A stretch of DNA of 64,000 nt from Ficedula albicollis (Eukaryota; Chordata; Aves; Passeriformes; Muscicapidae): NCBI RefSeq assembly GCF_000247815.1, contig NC_021677.1, positions 3,866,041 through 3,930,040 of the forward strand. Direction: 5' to 3'. The notes under the pieces were generated by a model. That model was given only the letters and a program-made list of their open reading frames with translations, had not been told where the DNA came from and ran no database searches. Position numbers and translations under genes: made by a program. This document shows positions 23,853 through 38,214 of the stretch, one piece after another (within the stretch, counting starts at the first letter, position 1; each line of letters begins with the position of its first letter).

Positions 23853-26800
23853 TGTGATCAAGAAATCATCAGGTGAGTTTTGCTTGTCTGAGGTATTTCT
23901 GTGCCAGCAGAGGATGAGAAGTCACTCTTGATGGTGCTTGGTGCAGGCTAACTCAGATGTCACTGGCCATGGGTGGCATCATCTCCACAACTGCAATCCA
24001 TGAAGACCCTGCTTCTTCAAAGGGGCCTTTTTCAGTCTTTTCATGCCCATTCCTCCTTTTGCTATTCACGTAGAAACCATTTTTACCTCTTGTCTCTGCT
24101 TTTAAATAGTTCAGACACGCTCAGTGCATTAAAAACAAACCTTTAAAGGCATTTCCCTTTATTTTCTGTGAGAAGCCACGGTAAATGCCGTATGCTTTTA
24201 AGCAATTAAAAGGCTTTGTGACTGTTTTTTATGTTGTTAATGCAGGTGGTACAGATTCAATAGGCTTTCATGTGCAGCAAATTCATCATGTATCTATTTT
24301 CCGTCTTCCAGCACCTCTGTTAGTTTGATGTTGGGCTCTTAGTAGCTCTTCATATTTCCATGGTTACAAGTAGTCACAAGGGTTCTGTTAACGCCCAAAG
24401 GAAGAGTGATTATGTCTCTCTTTTTTTGTCATAAGAAGCAGACAATGAACAAATTACACTATGGATATGAAAAGATTGTTTAAAACACTTCAATAAAAAC
24501 TTTTAATTATCACTCACTCAAGAAGTGTTGGAGCCTTTTGTTACAATTGTAGCTGTGTCACACTTTTTGTAAAGATGAGTTTTTACCTGAAAACCTGAAG
24601 GATCTTTTTTTCTTTCCCTTTTAATTTTGATTGGGATTTACAATCCATTTTGAAGGCAGTGGGTTTAGAGCAAACAATGCAGGTTCAGAGCTACGCTGTG
24701 ATTAAATAATCAGCAGTGACCATTAACCATTAGTGTGTGCAATATTGCTTATTTTTACAGACAGAACAAGTGCAGGTAAGAAGCACTTCAGCTTGCTGAA
24801 GAGCACAGGTGTAGACACATCCACATCAGAATTTCAGATCTCAAATTGCTGCATTTCTTTCTAACAATAGACTGTCAGAAAGTCCCTTCTAACTTTCAGG
24901 TCTTGTTAAAGCCTAGATTCTTCCCAATAAATCAAGTGCAGAGAGCTGCAGCTTCTGTGAGTGGATAAGAGCTCTTAGAGACCCTTAATAGGAGAAGGCA
25001 GCTGGAAGGAGCCGTGTTTTTTCCGAGAGGCTGTCTCAGACTGAAGCAGTAGCAGTTTTTTGGGTTTTTTTCAGTGGATTAGACTCAGGTAGCTGTGATT
25101 TGTCATGGTATCCTGTGATGAAGAGCTCTAAATCAAAGGGAGGTTTCTGCATCTTCCCTGGACAGAACAGGTAGTGAGCTGCTGAGGGCTGAGAAGTGAG
25201 AGGGAGTGATAAAAGCAAGCTGGAGAAAAGTCTCTAATTGGAAGAGAATATCTTGTCTACTGAAAAGGTTTTGTACAGTGATAGAGGCGTTGACTGGAAC
25301 TGGAGAAAAGGTGAAATAAAGCTCTGCCAGGGAGGGAGACTGAAACTCTTACCACCTATACAGTGTTATTGCTTCAAGGCACACAGCAAAAGAATCTTCC
25401 CAATTGGAGAGGAGAAAATGCCTCCTTTTCCTTTCCTTCTGTCAGGTTTCTTTTTAGCTGGAGGTGCTACATTTGCCAAGTCTCCAGACCAGTAGAGGCA
25501 TAAGCTGATTTAATAGTAAAGTAGCAGGCAACACAAGAAAATAATGTTTAAATAGTACAGCTATAGGAGAAAGAAGTATGTTAATGGGGGAAATGGACAA
25601 AAAACTACCTATTTTATATATGTATGTGTACACATATATATATATATATATATATTCATGTGACTTCTTCAGGTGAATCAGGGGCCAAGAGATGGCAGCT
25701 CCTGCATCTCAGGACTTTCTTTCTGCCAGGTTTAAAGTTCTTAGGAGTTTCCTTTCTCCCCATGTATGTTTGGGCCTTTTTCAAGTTAGTGTAACATGTT
25801 TTAGAGTTGGTGGCTGCTGCTCCCTTCATCACAGAGTTTTCTCCTGATAACATCCTCTCACTTCTTCTGTGACTGTTTTTTTACTGAAACAGAGTGGTTT
25901 GGTTCAAACTCTTTGGGAGAGTGTCTGTAAGGACAGCAGTGCAGGATACTCAGAGTGTTCCAGGCAGTAACAAAGTTACAGAAGGAAAATATTAGGTAGA
26001 TGCATAACTAGCGTGGAATCATTCTGGAATCCTGTAAATTGTCATGATAAATTCAAATTGTATGTCAAATTCCTTCTTTTCTCTCCAGAGTAAGAAAATC
26101 ACCCCTTTGGAATGGGAAACAAATTAATTATAAACTTACTATCAAGAAACTAGAACAACCTAATATTTGGTTAAAATATTCTAGTATTTTATGAGATATT
26201 GTTACATCAGTGCTTCTAAAACTGTTATTGACTGCAGTAGAACTTGTGTGTAGCTTATGAATCTATATCTATAAATACACATTTTCCTCTCAGAGCAGTT
26301 TTGCTCTTTGCATGGAGAAGATCCTTGACTCCTCTATATGACAAAAATTGTTTTTAAGAGAAGATTTTCCTTTATAGACTATGCTAGCAAGGATAGGACG
26401 AAAACTATTTTATAAAAATACAAAGATAGTCCTGTTAGGGATGGGAGATTAGAGCTTTTCCTTTCCTGGGTTCTACAGGCTCGGAGTTTTTGATTCTGCC
26501 AACACTTTGGGCTAACTCCCTCTGTGAAGAACTGTTTAGTTGTTTATAAACTTTTTACTAGAGTACCTGCATTACAAATTGGAACAAATTTGTTCTTTGG
26601 TGCCCACAAGAACTTTTGTTTGTTCTAACCTCTCTTCACTTTTCCAGCTATTATTATTTGGAAAGCAGACTTTTTGGGGGGGGAGGATTCAGATGTTTAT
26701 TTTATTGTAAAGTCTTGTTAAGGTCCTAAATTCAGCTGCAACCTTTGGATCATTGTGAGAGGCCAAGGCCCAAAGATGATTCCTTTGTTACTTTCAGGGA

Positions 26801-27567
26801 AGCAGGAACAGAAAATAAGGAATTATTTTCTTATAGAAAAATTATAGAATAGCTTTCTTGTTATTCTGCAATGTTGTGACAAGTTTTCCTTATCATTGAT
26901 CACTCTGCACAAATGTCCTAAAAATGACTTTTTAAAAAAATAAGCCTGAAGTGCTTATTTGAGAGTTTGATGTAGTTTGTTAAAGCAGATCCTGAGCTTC
27001 CCAGGAACCAATTGTGCAAAACAATCTGCAATTCTTCCTTCTCCACACACTCTGCTTCTGGTGGTGAAGGTGGAAAAGCTATCACAGACACCATGAGGGA
27101 GGGTTTTGGCAAATTTTGTTAAGGTTTTTGACTCATGAGGAACATTTTTATATTTGTATGTTTGCACTTTTGGGACTCGAGCCTGGAGTTTGTCAGATGT
27201 GTGCAAGTATGTTAAAAAAAATATGACAAGGCAGTGTCATAGTGCTGGGATAAAAGAAAATATAAAATTAAATGAAACTTCAGATTTTTAACTCACCTAA
27301 TCAGGAGATCCCACTCAGATCTGAGCATGTGGCTATCTCTCAAAACAATCTCATTATCTAAATATTTAAAGCGGTTACAGAGAGAAACTTAGTTCAGATC
27401 AAGAGAAAAAAATATTTAGCTATTATAAAATAAAGCATTCATTAAGGTCTTTCTACAAATGAAGTGAGAGCAAAAACAAATGTGCATTTTATTTTACTGT
27501 GTAAATATAAGATTTCTCTTGTGTTTGGAAAGGTCCTCTTCTATTCATAAACACTTAACAAGGGATA
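23853..27567. other. Unique sequence with one (TA)n run, no gene seen
   Basis: Nothing is recognisable apart from a TA-rich microsatellite (25615-25656) and a G8 run near 26675. Open frames stay below 90 codons. The block is T-rich on the plus strand in the lines sampled. Confidence 0.5.
25615..25656. repeat. (TA)n microsatellite
   Basis: A TATATGTATGTGTACACATA palindromic start is followed by about ten TA dinucleotides. Confidence 0.9.
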
Positions 27568-27727
27568 GATCAGAACCCAGAGAAGTGATTTTAAGACATT
27601 GGAGTGCACATAAACTCCACTGAGTTAGCCTGCGGTCAGGTGGCTGAGATCAGAACCCAGAGAAGTGATTTTAAGACAGTGCAGTGCACATAAACTCCAC
27701 TGAGTTAGCCTGTGGTCAGGTGGCTGG
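27568..27727 (+). repeat. Two-copy 80-bp tandem duplication
   Basis: Copies 27568-27647 and 27648-27727 both start GATCAGAACCCAGAGAAGTG. They differ at about four positions. Confidence 0.95.
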
Positions 27728-27800
27728 TTTTTTTTGCTGTAAAACAGAGAAAGAAAAGAATGCAGGGATTGAATTAAAACCATTGGATAAATTAAAATAT

Positions 27801-27922
27801 ATTAAGCTACACAGATATGAAGTAGAAGTGTAAGATTTCATTATAAGTACGTAGAAATATTATTAAGCCACATGGATATGAAATGGAAGTGTAAATCTTA
27901 GCTTTAAGTAAGTGAGGATATG
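27801..27922 (+). repeat. Two-copy 61-bp diverged tandem duplication
   Basis: Copies start ATTAAGCTACACAGATATGA at 27801 and ATTAAGCCACATGGATATGA at 27862. The similarity is clear but with many substitutions, so this duplication is older than its neighbour at 27568. Confidence 0.8.
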
Positions 27923-28265
27923 CTTTAAGTGCCTTAAGAGAGGAAAAAGCCCTAGAGTCTAGTGTAAAGTTTAGGACTCATTAAAAGTTACAACAGTCCC
28001 AGACAATAATGAAAACATAGTAATAGTATTGCTTACATTTTCTAGACAGAACAGATAGGACCATATATGTGAATAAACAGAGCTGTATGTTTAAGTTATG
28101 TGTAAGAATTGACAACACTTTCCTATATAGAGCTAGGATTTAAATTTAAATTTAAACCTATTTAAATAAGCGTAGAAGGAATGTTTTAGGTGTGTGTTTT
28201 TAGCTTATTGGGTAGTTTACAAATAAAAACCCCTGCATTGGGGTGAGAATCTATCCTTGAATCCT
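27923..28265. other. Unique AT-rich sequence
   Basis: There is no gene. A self-complementary run of three TTTAAA-type blocks lies near 28140-28160. Confidence 0.5.
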
Positions 28266-29025
<760 letters not shown>

Positions 29026-29885
29026 CTCTATGCCAAATAGTTCTCACACAGACTTGAACACTTTGGACTCTTTACCTTTTGAGACTGATGTGCTTCTACA
29101 ATAAACAACTTCACAGCACCCAACAACTGCTCTTGTCTCTTTGAAAACCTAAACTCATGAAAAACTCGACATTGCTGCACAATAATTTATTTTTCTGTGT
29201 GTTTCCTGTGTCTGCTGCATGAGTTGGGTGCACCAGGAGAGGGCAGAACTAGACTAGCTCTGTGCTGGGTGGGTAAAACACAAGTGGAGAATGTCTGTGA
29301 GCAGATTTGCTGGCAGATTTAATTTATTGTTCACCTAAAATCGATTACTCAGATGTTCAGAAATTATGTATTTTATACATAAGGGTTTTATTGCTGCTCT
29401 GCTGCCAGAGAACATTTCTGAAGGAAAAAAATTCTGCATTTAACTGGGTTATTCAGAGTCTGCTTGAAACACAGTTATCATTTTCACTATTGAATGTTAC
29501 TGTAAATCTAGCTTATTTTGCTTTTTTTTTTCCCCCTAACTATAGTCTGATTTCTCATGTAATTATTTTGGGAGTTGGTTTATTTTTTCCCTTTATTCAG
29601 GTTTAAAATAAAAGATTCTAAACCCAAATGTCTATTTTTAATATATATTGTAAAATATTAGCCACACTAGCTGTAAAACAGATTGAAATCTGTGTTTCTC
29701 TTGAGAACCTGAATGGAATGGAAAGCAACAGTTACTTTTATTTTCTGTAGAGAACCTGATTTAAGGGCCCCTGGCTCAGGGTGATATAAATCAATCAGTG
29801 TATTTTGGGCAAACTGTTGATAAAGTGGTTTTTTTCAGAACTAAAGGAAGGCTTCTTACCCCAAAGCTTGAGTAAAGGGAAGGGG
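29026..29885. other. Unique sequence, no gene seen
   Basis: AT-rich DNA with a 99-codon frame (29307-29606) of no recognisable type. Confidence 0.5.
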
Positions 29886-30786
<901 letters not shown>

Positions 30787-30788
30787 TC

Positions 30789-30789
<1 letters not shown>

Positions 30790-30854
<65 letters not shown>
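30790..30854 (+). repeat. (ATT)n microsatellite
   Basis: About 21 perfect ATT units lie just right of the poly-C tract, as though the C run arose within one (ATT)n array. Confidence 0.95.
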
Positions 30855-30855
<1 letters not shown>

Positions 30856-32844
30856 ACATATTATAAATAGTCTAACATTTATATTAATTAGTTAAATATT
30901 TTACATTTATTTTATTCTACATTAAATTTTATAAATATTGTATACTTACTATTATGTCTTTCTAGCAAAGGCTTTTCTGGATTGGGGTTTTTTTTTTCCC
31001 ACCTGCTCGGAATTTGATAGAAAGATATTATCAAAGAATCCTAATATTTATGCTGCAAGAAAAATCATTCATGCCGATGGCAAGCAGCTGTTATAAACCT
31101 TATTTTATAATTAACCAATTAGAAAAGTATTGCACTTGAGCCTTCTTTTGTTTATTTAAAAAATGGCAGGAGTGTGCTTAAGCAAGTTCTTGAGTGGTAT
31201 AAAGTGTAATTGGCTCAATCTATCAAAATGAAATTTTGATCATTTCATCAAATTTCATCAAAATGAAATGGCTAAAATGTCATCACAGTCTGGAGGTAAG
31301 CAGGCAGAAGGATCTGGGGAATGTTTAAATCACTCACAGTAAAAACAAAACAATCTTTTGCAGGCAAAGAATACCAATGCTATTGCAGAAGGGCTGTTTC
31401 AGGAGCTATAATCAATATTGACCTCTGGCTAAACTAAGGGAGGATTGGTGTTTGTTTAAAGCTGGGTCAGGAATGCAATCTTTGACACTTTGCAGACCAT
31501 TCGGGGCTGGCTCAGCCCAGGTTCAATCTGGAAGGGAGGGAGTTTGATCTCCCAGAATCTCTGTCCCCAAAGCCCTGTCAGTTCAGATCTATCATCCAGG
31601 CTGGTATTATGTCATCTGTATCAGCAATTCTGCTGATGCCTTGCTGTTTCATTAGATACCATCTCATCATTTGGAGTACGAGGAGTGCTGTAATTCCCAC
31701 ATATAAAATTATTGCTAGCATCATGACTTACATCCTCCCAATAGAAATTGACTTTTTGTGAGTTATGTGACCTCTGTTGTTGAAATTCACTTGATAAACT
31801 CATATAGTTGTGTAGTATTTTATACCAACCCCATTACAGAACATGTGTGGCTGCAAAAACAAACCCAGCACTTTTCTGATGTGAGAAATTCAGATATTTC
31901 ATAAACTGCAGGCACAGAATGCCCATTTTCCTGTGGAAGTGTACCTCAGGATCCAGCTGCTCATTCCTACAGTGGGAGACGCATCTTGAAAACCTGAACT
32001 GAGTGTAAACTGGTGCAATTTGTGTTTCTGCATCTGCAAGCCAAACATTTTGAAAGGACATCCTCCCCTGCTTCTCAGCATGAGGACTTGGCAGCCCAAA
32101 CCTGGCTATTCCTATGCCCACATTCATTTTCACTTAACTCACTTTAACAAAAGCACTGAGCTAAAGTTTAAAAGTGCTCCCAATATTAACTCTGTTCTTG
32201 GCAATTTCATCTGACAAAACTTCCAACTTCCTGTTTAATGTTTTCAACAGGGAGTTGTGCTCTGAAGGCCAGAATAGCCCTGTACAAAAATCTGTATGTA
32301 AGGATCCAGATAAATATAGCATCTTGAGTTAATTTTTAGCTGTTTGAAATGCAAATAAACACAAGCTTTGCTTGTCAATGTGAACTTGCTGGATGATTTG
32401 GATCAACAGATGAAGCCAAGGCTGTAATTGCCTGAAAATATTGTTTTGAGAATTGAATTGATTATTTTATTAGAGCCTTATCTTCTATGTACTGCTTCGC
32501 TTTTCTTAGTGAAAAAGACATAAGATACAGGTTTCTCTTGGCTTTTTAGTCTCCTTCAGTCTCCCTTTCATTTTAGTAGTGTGCAAGTAAAGATATCATT
32601 ATGTAAATATTTTCATTCATGACTTCCAATTCAAAATTCTCTTCTAATTTTAATGGTTAGTGAATGAATAATGTTGAAGCCATCAAGAATTATGGTAGAG
32701 TTATTCAATTTGCTTTCACCTGTAACCTGGAATATTTTGCATTACCTGTTTGGGATTTTACCATCTTATGAACTGCCTCAAGCATTTCTTCTCATGTTCT
32801 GCTTTGTCGGGTAAATTGCCATATAAATTAGTAAAGTTTAGAGA
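30855..32844. other. Unique AT-rich sequence, no gene seen
   Basis: No family is recognised. Two minus-strand frames of 60 and 99 codons (31621-31803, 31834-32133) are open but unrecognised. A short inverted motif TCAAAATGAAATTTTGA lies near 31223. Confidence 0.5.
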
Positions 32845-33431
32845 AATTAACTTGCTGAGGCCCTTTTTCTTTCACAATTCTCATGATTTGTACTACAATG
32901 AACTATAAAACTCATTGGTCTCTGCACTAGAATTAACTTGCTGAGGCCCTTTTTCTTTCACAAGTCTCAGGATTTGTACTACAATGAACTATAAAAATCA
33001 TTGGTCTCTGCACTAGGTGGTCTCTGCACTAGAGTAAAAACTTCATTACAACTCACTATCAATTCCCTAGCCAATTTTCAGTCACTTCTTCCAAAATTCC
33101 TGGAAATGCTTCTTGACTGAGTGGGAACTGCAGAGAGAAATTAACTTGCTGAGGCCCTTTTTCTTTCACAATTCTCATGATTTGTACTACAATGAACTAT
33201 AAAACTCATTGGTCTCTGCACTAGAGTAAAAACTTCATTACAACTCACTATCAATTCCCTAGCCAATTTTCAGTCACTTCTTCCAAAATTCCTGGAAATG
33301 CTTCTTGACTGAGTGGGAATTGCAGGGTTTATTCTCAAATACAGAGATCACATTGAACACTGCTTCAAACCAATGCTTCTTGACTGAGTGGGAACTGCAG
33401 GGTTTATTCTCAAATACAGAGATCACATTGA
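32845..33431 (+). repeat. Nested tandem duplications (86-bp, 106-bp and 60-bp blocks)
   Basis: Block A (86 bp, starting AATTAACTTGCTGAGGCCCT) occurs at 32845, 32931 and 33139. The first and third copies are identical by eye; the second has about three differences. Block B (starting AGTAAAAACTTCATTACAAC) occurs at 33033 and 33225, so an A-B unit is repeated with a period of about 192-208 bp. Block C (starting AATGCTTCTTGACTGAGTGG) occurs at 33297 and 33372 with a period of 75 bp, and its first part also ends block B. The 16-bp end of block A is repeated once more at 33017-33032. Confidence 0.93.
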
Positions 33432-36400
33432 TCTGCAACTTAATGCAGATTATATTTAGAGTGGATTTTTCTTCCTGAATTTCCATCAGTGACTCTCAAG
33501 AGCTGATTCAAATAAGTGGACAATAGACAGTAGCTGCTGTTCTCCCTTGTCGCATGAAAATGTTGATTATTTTATTCTTTGGGAAGATAAGAGTGTTTCT
33601 GCAATAGGAGATTTTATTCCTGTATCTTGAAAACAAATAGATGTCCTATTGCTGGAGATCAATTTGTTTGCATCTCCCTGCTTATGAACTTCTAGCATGT
33701 TTAAGAAAGATCAGAATTCTACCTACAAATTTCTGCTACTACTAACAAGAATAGTTTGCTCCCCTGGAGTTCTAGGAAATAACTGTATTATTCTGTAGCT
33801 AAACAAAGCATCAGTATCTACTGTATCTAGAAAAATTTCCTCTGAGAGTTTCTTTTTGAATTTTTGAATATCTGAAGCTGTGGATTAGATGTAATTTGAT
33901 ATGCTGCTTCTTGAAGTGCTGCATTTTTGACATGAAGAGGGAAATTATTTTCATTTTAATTTTGTGGACAGTCCTTAGCCTTGCATTTCCAAAAGCAAGA
34001 TGCCCTGTTCAGCTCCCAAGGATAAGAATTTTCTTAGAGTTTCAGTGACCTCAAAAACCCTTGGGTGCTGCACCTGCTGTCATCATTTGCTCATGACTAT
34101 CTGTAATTCTGCCAGCTTAGGTATCACCTCTCACCATTTATGCTCAGTTGAGATCTCTCCAGTTGAGATCAGATGTTCTGATTTCCAAGCTAGCATTGTT
34201 TCCTTCTTGAGACTCTATTCATGAAATGCATTTTTGAGGGGTAAGCTGCTTAGAGGTTTGCTGGTTTGGGACAGCTCTGGTTTCGTGGATGTTGAGGTCA
34301 AAATTTAGTTTTTGTAAAGATGCTGATCCTGTGATGTTTGTTACGAAGCAAAAGGAAATTGTCTTGCCCAATTGGCAGTGCCTTAACAGCTACAAAAAAA
34401 AAATTATCCAAGAGGTTTTTGGAGTTGCCAGGTTGATGGGCGTGGAAGAGGTGAAGCCTGTGATGGAGAATTGTGGTGGTCTGCAGTGTAAAATGGTTCA
34501 TTGTGTTTCCTTCCTCACTGAGCCTTTGTTTGCACTTTCTTCCCTCTCCCATTGTTTGTATGCTCACACTCCCCTGCTCTGCAGCATGTGTCCATTTTTG
34601 GGCAGATCCATCAGTTTCTGCTGGGCTGGAGATTATGGATGGGCTGAGATATCAACCAAAAATGGCCCAATTCTGCTAAGTTGCACTTTCTATTCTTGTT
34701 AGAAAACTTAGATGGGTCAATTCTACTTGGACATACTTTCTTCTGCTGCTGCTCCATCCAGAACACTGCATGAAGCCACTTAACACAATAAATAATAACA
34801 AAATGAGCCTGGCAGGAGAGAAACGGAAGCTTATGGGGAGTGTAGTGCCTTATTTGTGATATTCCTGTTTTAGGGAAAAGGATTGGCAGCTTGGCTAATT
34901 CCGTTGTTTATTCACTGGAGAAGTCACCCACGACTCTCCAATCTGGTTCATGTGCTCAATTTAGAACTGTATGCAACTACTTGTAAATGAAATGTAGATT
35001 TCAGTTCTTTAAAGCCATGAATTGTTGTTCTTTTTGTAAGCAGAGACAGATGCTAAATCATTTTTTTTTTTAATCTAGTTGTTTCTGCAATTAATATTTA
35101 TGTTAGCTGTTCACCAGCAGTATGTCTCATTTTGGCCTCTGCCCACCTGAATGCTGGGGAGTTTTTTTGTACTCAAGCACTGAGTAGAAATTCTGAAATC
35201 TATCTGGAATTGGTATTGGAGCTTTGCATATTAATTTCTCCACTACTGAATAATTTTACACTGTCTTTACTGGGAAAAATGCTAGTCCACAGAAACTGTT
35301 CAGCTGTGCTGTCTTGGTGGTAGAGTCTATTTTCAGACTGATAAACTGAAATAAAATGTGGTCATTACATTTTACATAGAGACAGCAGGTTAGAATTTAA
35401 CTTCCCATCTAAGCTACATGAAATAGTATTGTGGAGTTGTATGAAATCATAGAAATCTAACCTCATTAACTGTGGAGACTTTAGCTCCTAAGGCACTGAA
35501 TTTGTTTTAAAAATCCCATGAACCAGTATTTGAAGAATTAATAGTTTCATAAAACTGCTTTCAACTTGTTCTTTTCAGTATTTTGGGATTTCTTCTTTGA
35601 GTCAGTTCTTCATCTGTGAAAGTGCAGGCATTCAAACTAAGGCTAGAACCAAGTTGTGTTGCCATCTGACTGGGGATGGCCAAACCTTAGAAATAGTTGT
35701 GCAATATTTTTTAGTTATTTAGATGATTCCCTATGAATCATCAGTTCATATTTACTGTAATATTGAAGCTTATTTTTAAATATGAATATATGAATGAAAT
35801 AAAAACTGAAACTCAATTATATGGTATATACACTATATAATATATAAACCATTTATCCTACAAAGAGTAAACAGCTTTTCAGAATTTGATGTTTTTATAA
35901 AGCTTAATAATTCCATTAGTATTTTGTAATTGAATTTTTGTCTAGATTCTTTAGCATTTTTATACCAAGTGTTACCTACTTTAAAAAAAAGCCAAATGTA
36001 ATCATTGCTGTATGGATTGTGTATTTTATGGATGCTGGATTCCAAACTGCTGAAGATGTTCCCTTGTCTCTGTTTTTCATTCTTATTTGAATATGATTTA
36101 AGAATTAATGACCTTGCTTTAGCTTTTTGATGATTTTTATTTTAAAAGTTGATTAAGTATTATTTACATTGTAATTTTTAAAAATTGTATCTGTGATAAT
36201 CAGAATAATGTGAATTCTTTTAACTCCTTGGGAATGTTCAGTTCTTTCTAGCCTAGTGATTGGAGGGAAATATTGTTTTGCTTTTAATACTTTGTGAATT
36301 TTTTGTAAGCAACGGGCAGATGCTAAATCTTTTTTGTGAAAAAAAAATATGTGAAAGTTTGTTATGCTGAAGGCTCAATGTTTGGATTTTTTAATATTTG

Positions 36401-36842
36401 ATTTTACCCTGAGAAACGTGGACAGCAGCTTCTTTGCTGGATTTGTGAAATCAGAAGTTTCATAGTCAGCCTCTACCTCTGATTTTACTGCCAGATGCTG
36501 GTCTTAAATATTGGCATAGGTATTCCTGATTAGTAATATTTACTGAAAAACAGTTATATGGATTTTTTTTTAAGCATTTCACTAATAGGGTATTATTCCA
36601 GCTTTTTCTTTTTAACAGAAACTTAAAAATGTGAATCACAATAAAATCATTTCGGTTTTGCCATAATAATTATCTCTATGTCTTATGCTTGAAATCTGTT
36701 CATATCTTATGTTCCTTGGTCAACTATTTTCAGTACTTCCAATTTGATTCCCTTCTCATCTGAATATATTTATCAGCTATGAATATAGTGACTATCAATG
36801 GGTGAAGCTGGCATCACATGTAGATGTCAGGAGCTGTGGTGA
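33432..36842. other. Unique AT-rich sequence with one pair of diverged repeats, no gene seen
   Basis: The longest frame is 137 codons (34289-34702) and is unrecognised. A related motif, TTTTGTAAGC then CAGATGCTAAATC, occurs near 35031-35071 and 36300-36336. TCAGTTCTTT precedes both copies. This suggests two old copies of one element. Confidence 0.5.
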
Positions 36843-37033
36843 CAGGATAGGGGCAAATGGTTTCAAACCAAAATAAATGGGTTTAGATGGGATAATGGGA
36901 AGGAATTGTTCCCTGGGAGGGTGGGCAGGCTCTGGCACAGGGTGCCCAGAGCAGCTGTGGCTGCCCCTGGATCCCTGGAAGAGTCCAAGGCCAGGACATT
37001 GGGGCTTGGAGCAGCTGGGACAATGCAAAGTGT
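36843..37033 (+). mobile_element. CR1 LINE 3' fragment, interrupted by microsatellite
   Basis: The order of motifs is that of the CR1 3' region: TGGTTTCAAACCAAAATAAA, GGGTTTAGATGGGATAATGG, AGGAATTGTTCCCTGGGAGG, TCTGGCACAGGGTGCCCAGA, CTGTGGCTGCCCCTGGATCC and AAGGCCAGGACATTGGGGCT. The match runs to the point where CR1 normally reads 'gatgtccctgc', and there the (CCTTTT)n array begins. The last 80 bases or so of the element, including its ATTCTATGA-type end, are missing. No coding frame remains. Confidence 0.88.
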
Positions 37034-38214
37034 CCTTTTCCTTTTCCTTTTCCTTTTCCTTTTCCTTTTCCTTTTCCTTTTCCTTTTCCTTTTCCTTTTC
37101 CTTTTCCTTTTCCTTTTCCTTTTCCTTTTCCTTTTCCTTTTCCTTTTCCTTTTCCTTTTCCTTTTCCTTTTCCTTTTCCTTTTCCTTTTCCTTTTCCTTT
37201 TCCTTTTCCTTTTCCTTTTCCTTTTCCTTTTCCTTTTCCTTTTCCTTTTCCTTTTCCTTTTCCTTTTCCTTTTCCTTTTCCTTTTCCTTTTCCTTTTCCT
37301 TTTCCTTTTCCTTTTCCTTTTCCTTTTCCTTTTCCTTTTCCTTTTCCTTTTCCTTTTCCTTTTCCTTTTCCTTTTCCTTTTCCTTTTCCTTTTCCTTTTC
37401 CTTTTCCTTTTCCTTTTCCTTTTCCTTTTCCTTTTCCTTTTCCTTTTCCTTTTCCTTTTCCTTTTCCTTTTCCTTTTCCTTTTCCTTTTCCTTTTCCTTT
37501 TCCTTTTCCTTTTCCTTTTCCTTTTCCTTTTCCTTTTCCTTTTCCTTTTCCTTTTCCTTTTCCTTTTCCTTTTCCTTTTCCTTTTCCTTTTCCTTTTCCT
37601 TTTCCTTTTCCTTTTCCTTTTCCTTTTCCTTTTCCTTTTCCTTTTCCTTTTCCTTTTCCTTTTCCTTTTCCTTTTCCTTTTCCTTTTCCTTTTCCTTTTC
37701 CTTTTCCTTTTCCTTTTCCTTTTCCTTTTCCTTTTCCTTTTCCTTTTCCTTTTCCTTTTCCTTTTCCTTTTCCTTTTCCTTTTCCTTTTCCTTTTCCTTT
37801 TCCTTTTCCTTTTCCTTTTCCTTTTCCTTTTCCTTTTCCTTTTCCTTTTCCTTTTCCTTTTCCTTTTCCTTTTCCTTTTCCTTTTCCTTTTCCTTTTCCT
37901 TTTCCTTTTCCTTTTCCTTTTCCTTTTCCTTTTCCTTTTCCTTTTCCTTTTCCTTTTCCTTTTCCTTTTCCTTTTCCTTTTCCTTTTCCTTTTCCTTTTC
38001 CTTTTCCTTTTCCTTTTCCTTTTCCTTTTCCTTTTCCTTTTCCTTTTCCTTTTCCTTTTCCTTTTCCTTTTCCTTTTCCTTTTCCTTTTCCTTTCCCTTT
38101 TCCTTTCCCTTTCCCTTTTTTCCTTTTTTCCTTTTTTCCTTTTTTCTTTTTCCCTTTCCCTTTTCCTTTTTCCTTTTTCCTTTTTCCTTTTTCCTTTCCC
38201 TTTTCCTGTTTCAG
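37034..38214 (+). repeat. (CCTTTT)176 hexamer array with degenerate tail
   Basis: There are 176 perfect CCTTTT units (37034-38089), followed by a degenerate CCTTTTT/CCCTTT zone to 38214. The array begins within the CR1 sequence GTGTCC and is pure polypyrimidine on the plus strand. The Phe-Ser, Phe-Leu and Lys-Gly frames across it are artefacts of the repeat. Confidence 0.98.

Noticed and set aside
26670..26690. G8 run considered as a further member of the giant poly-G class
   Set aside because: Eight G is ordinary and lies within the normal range for such DNA.
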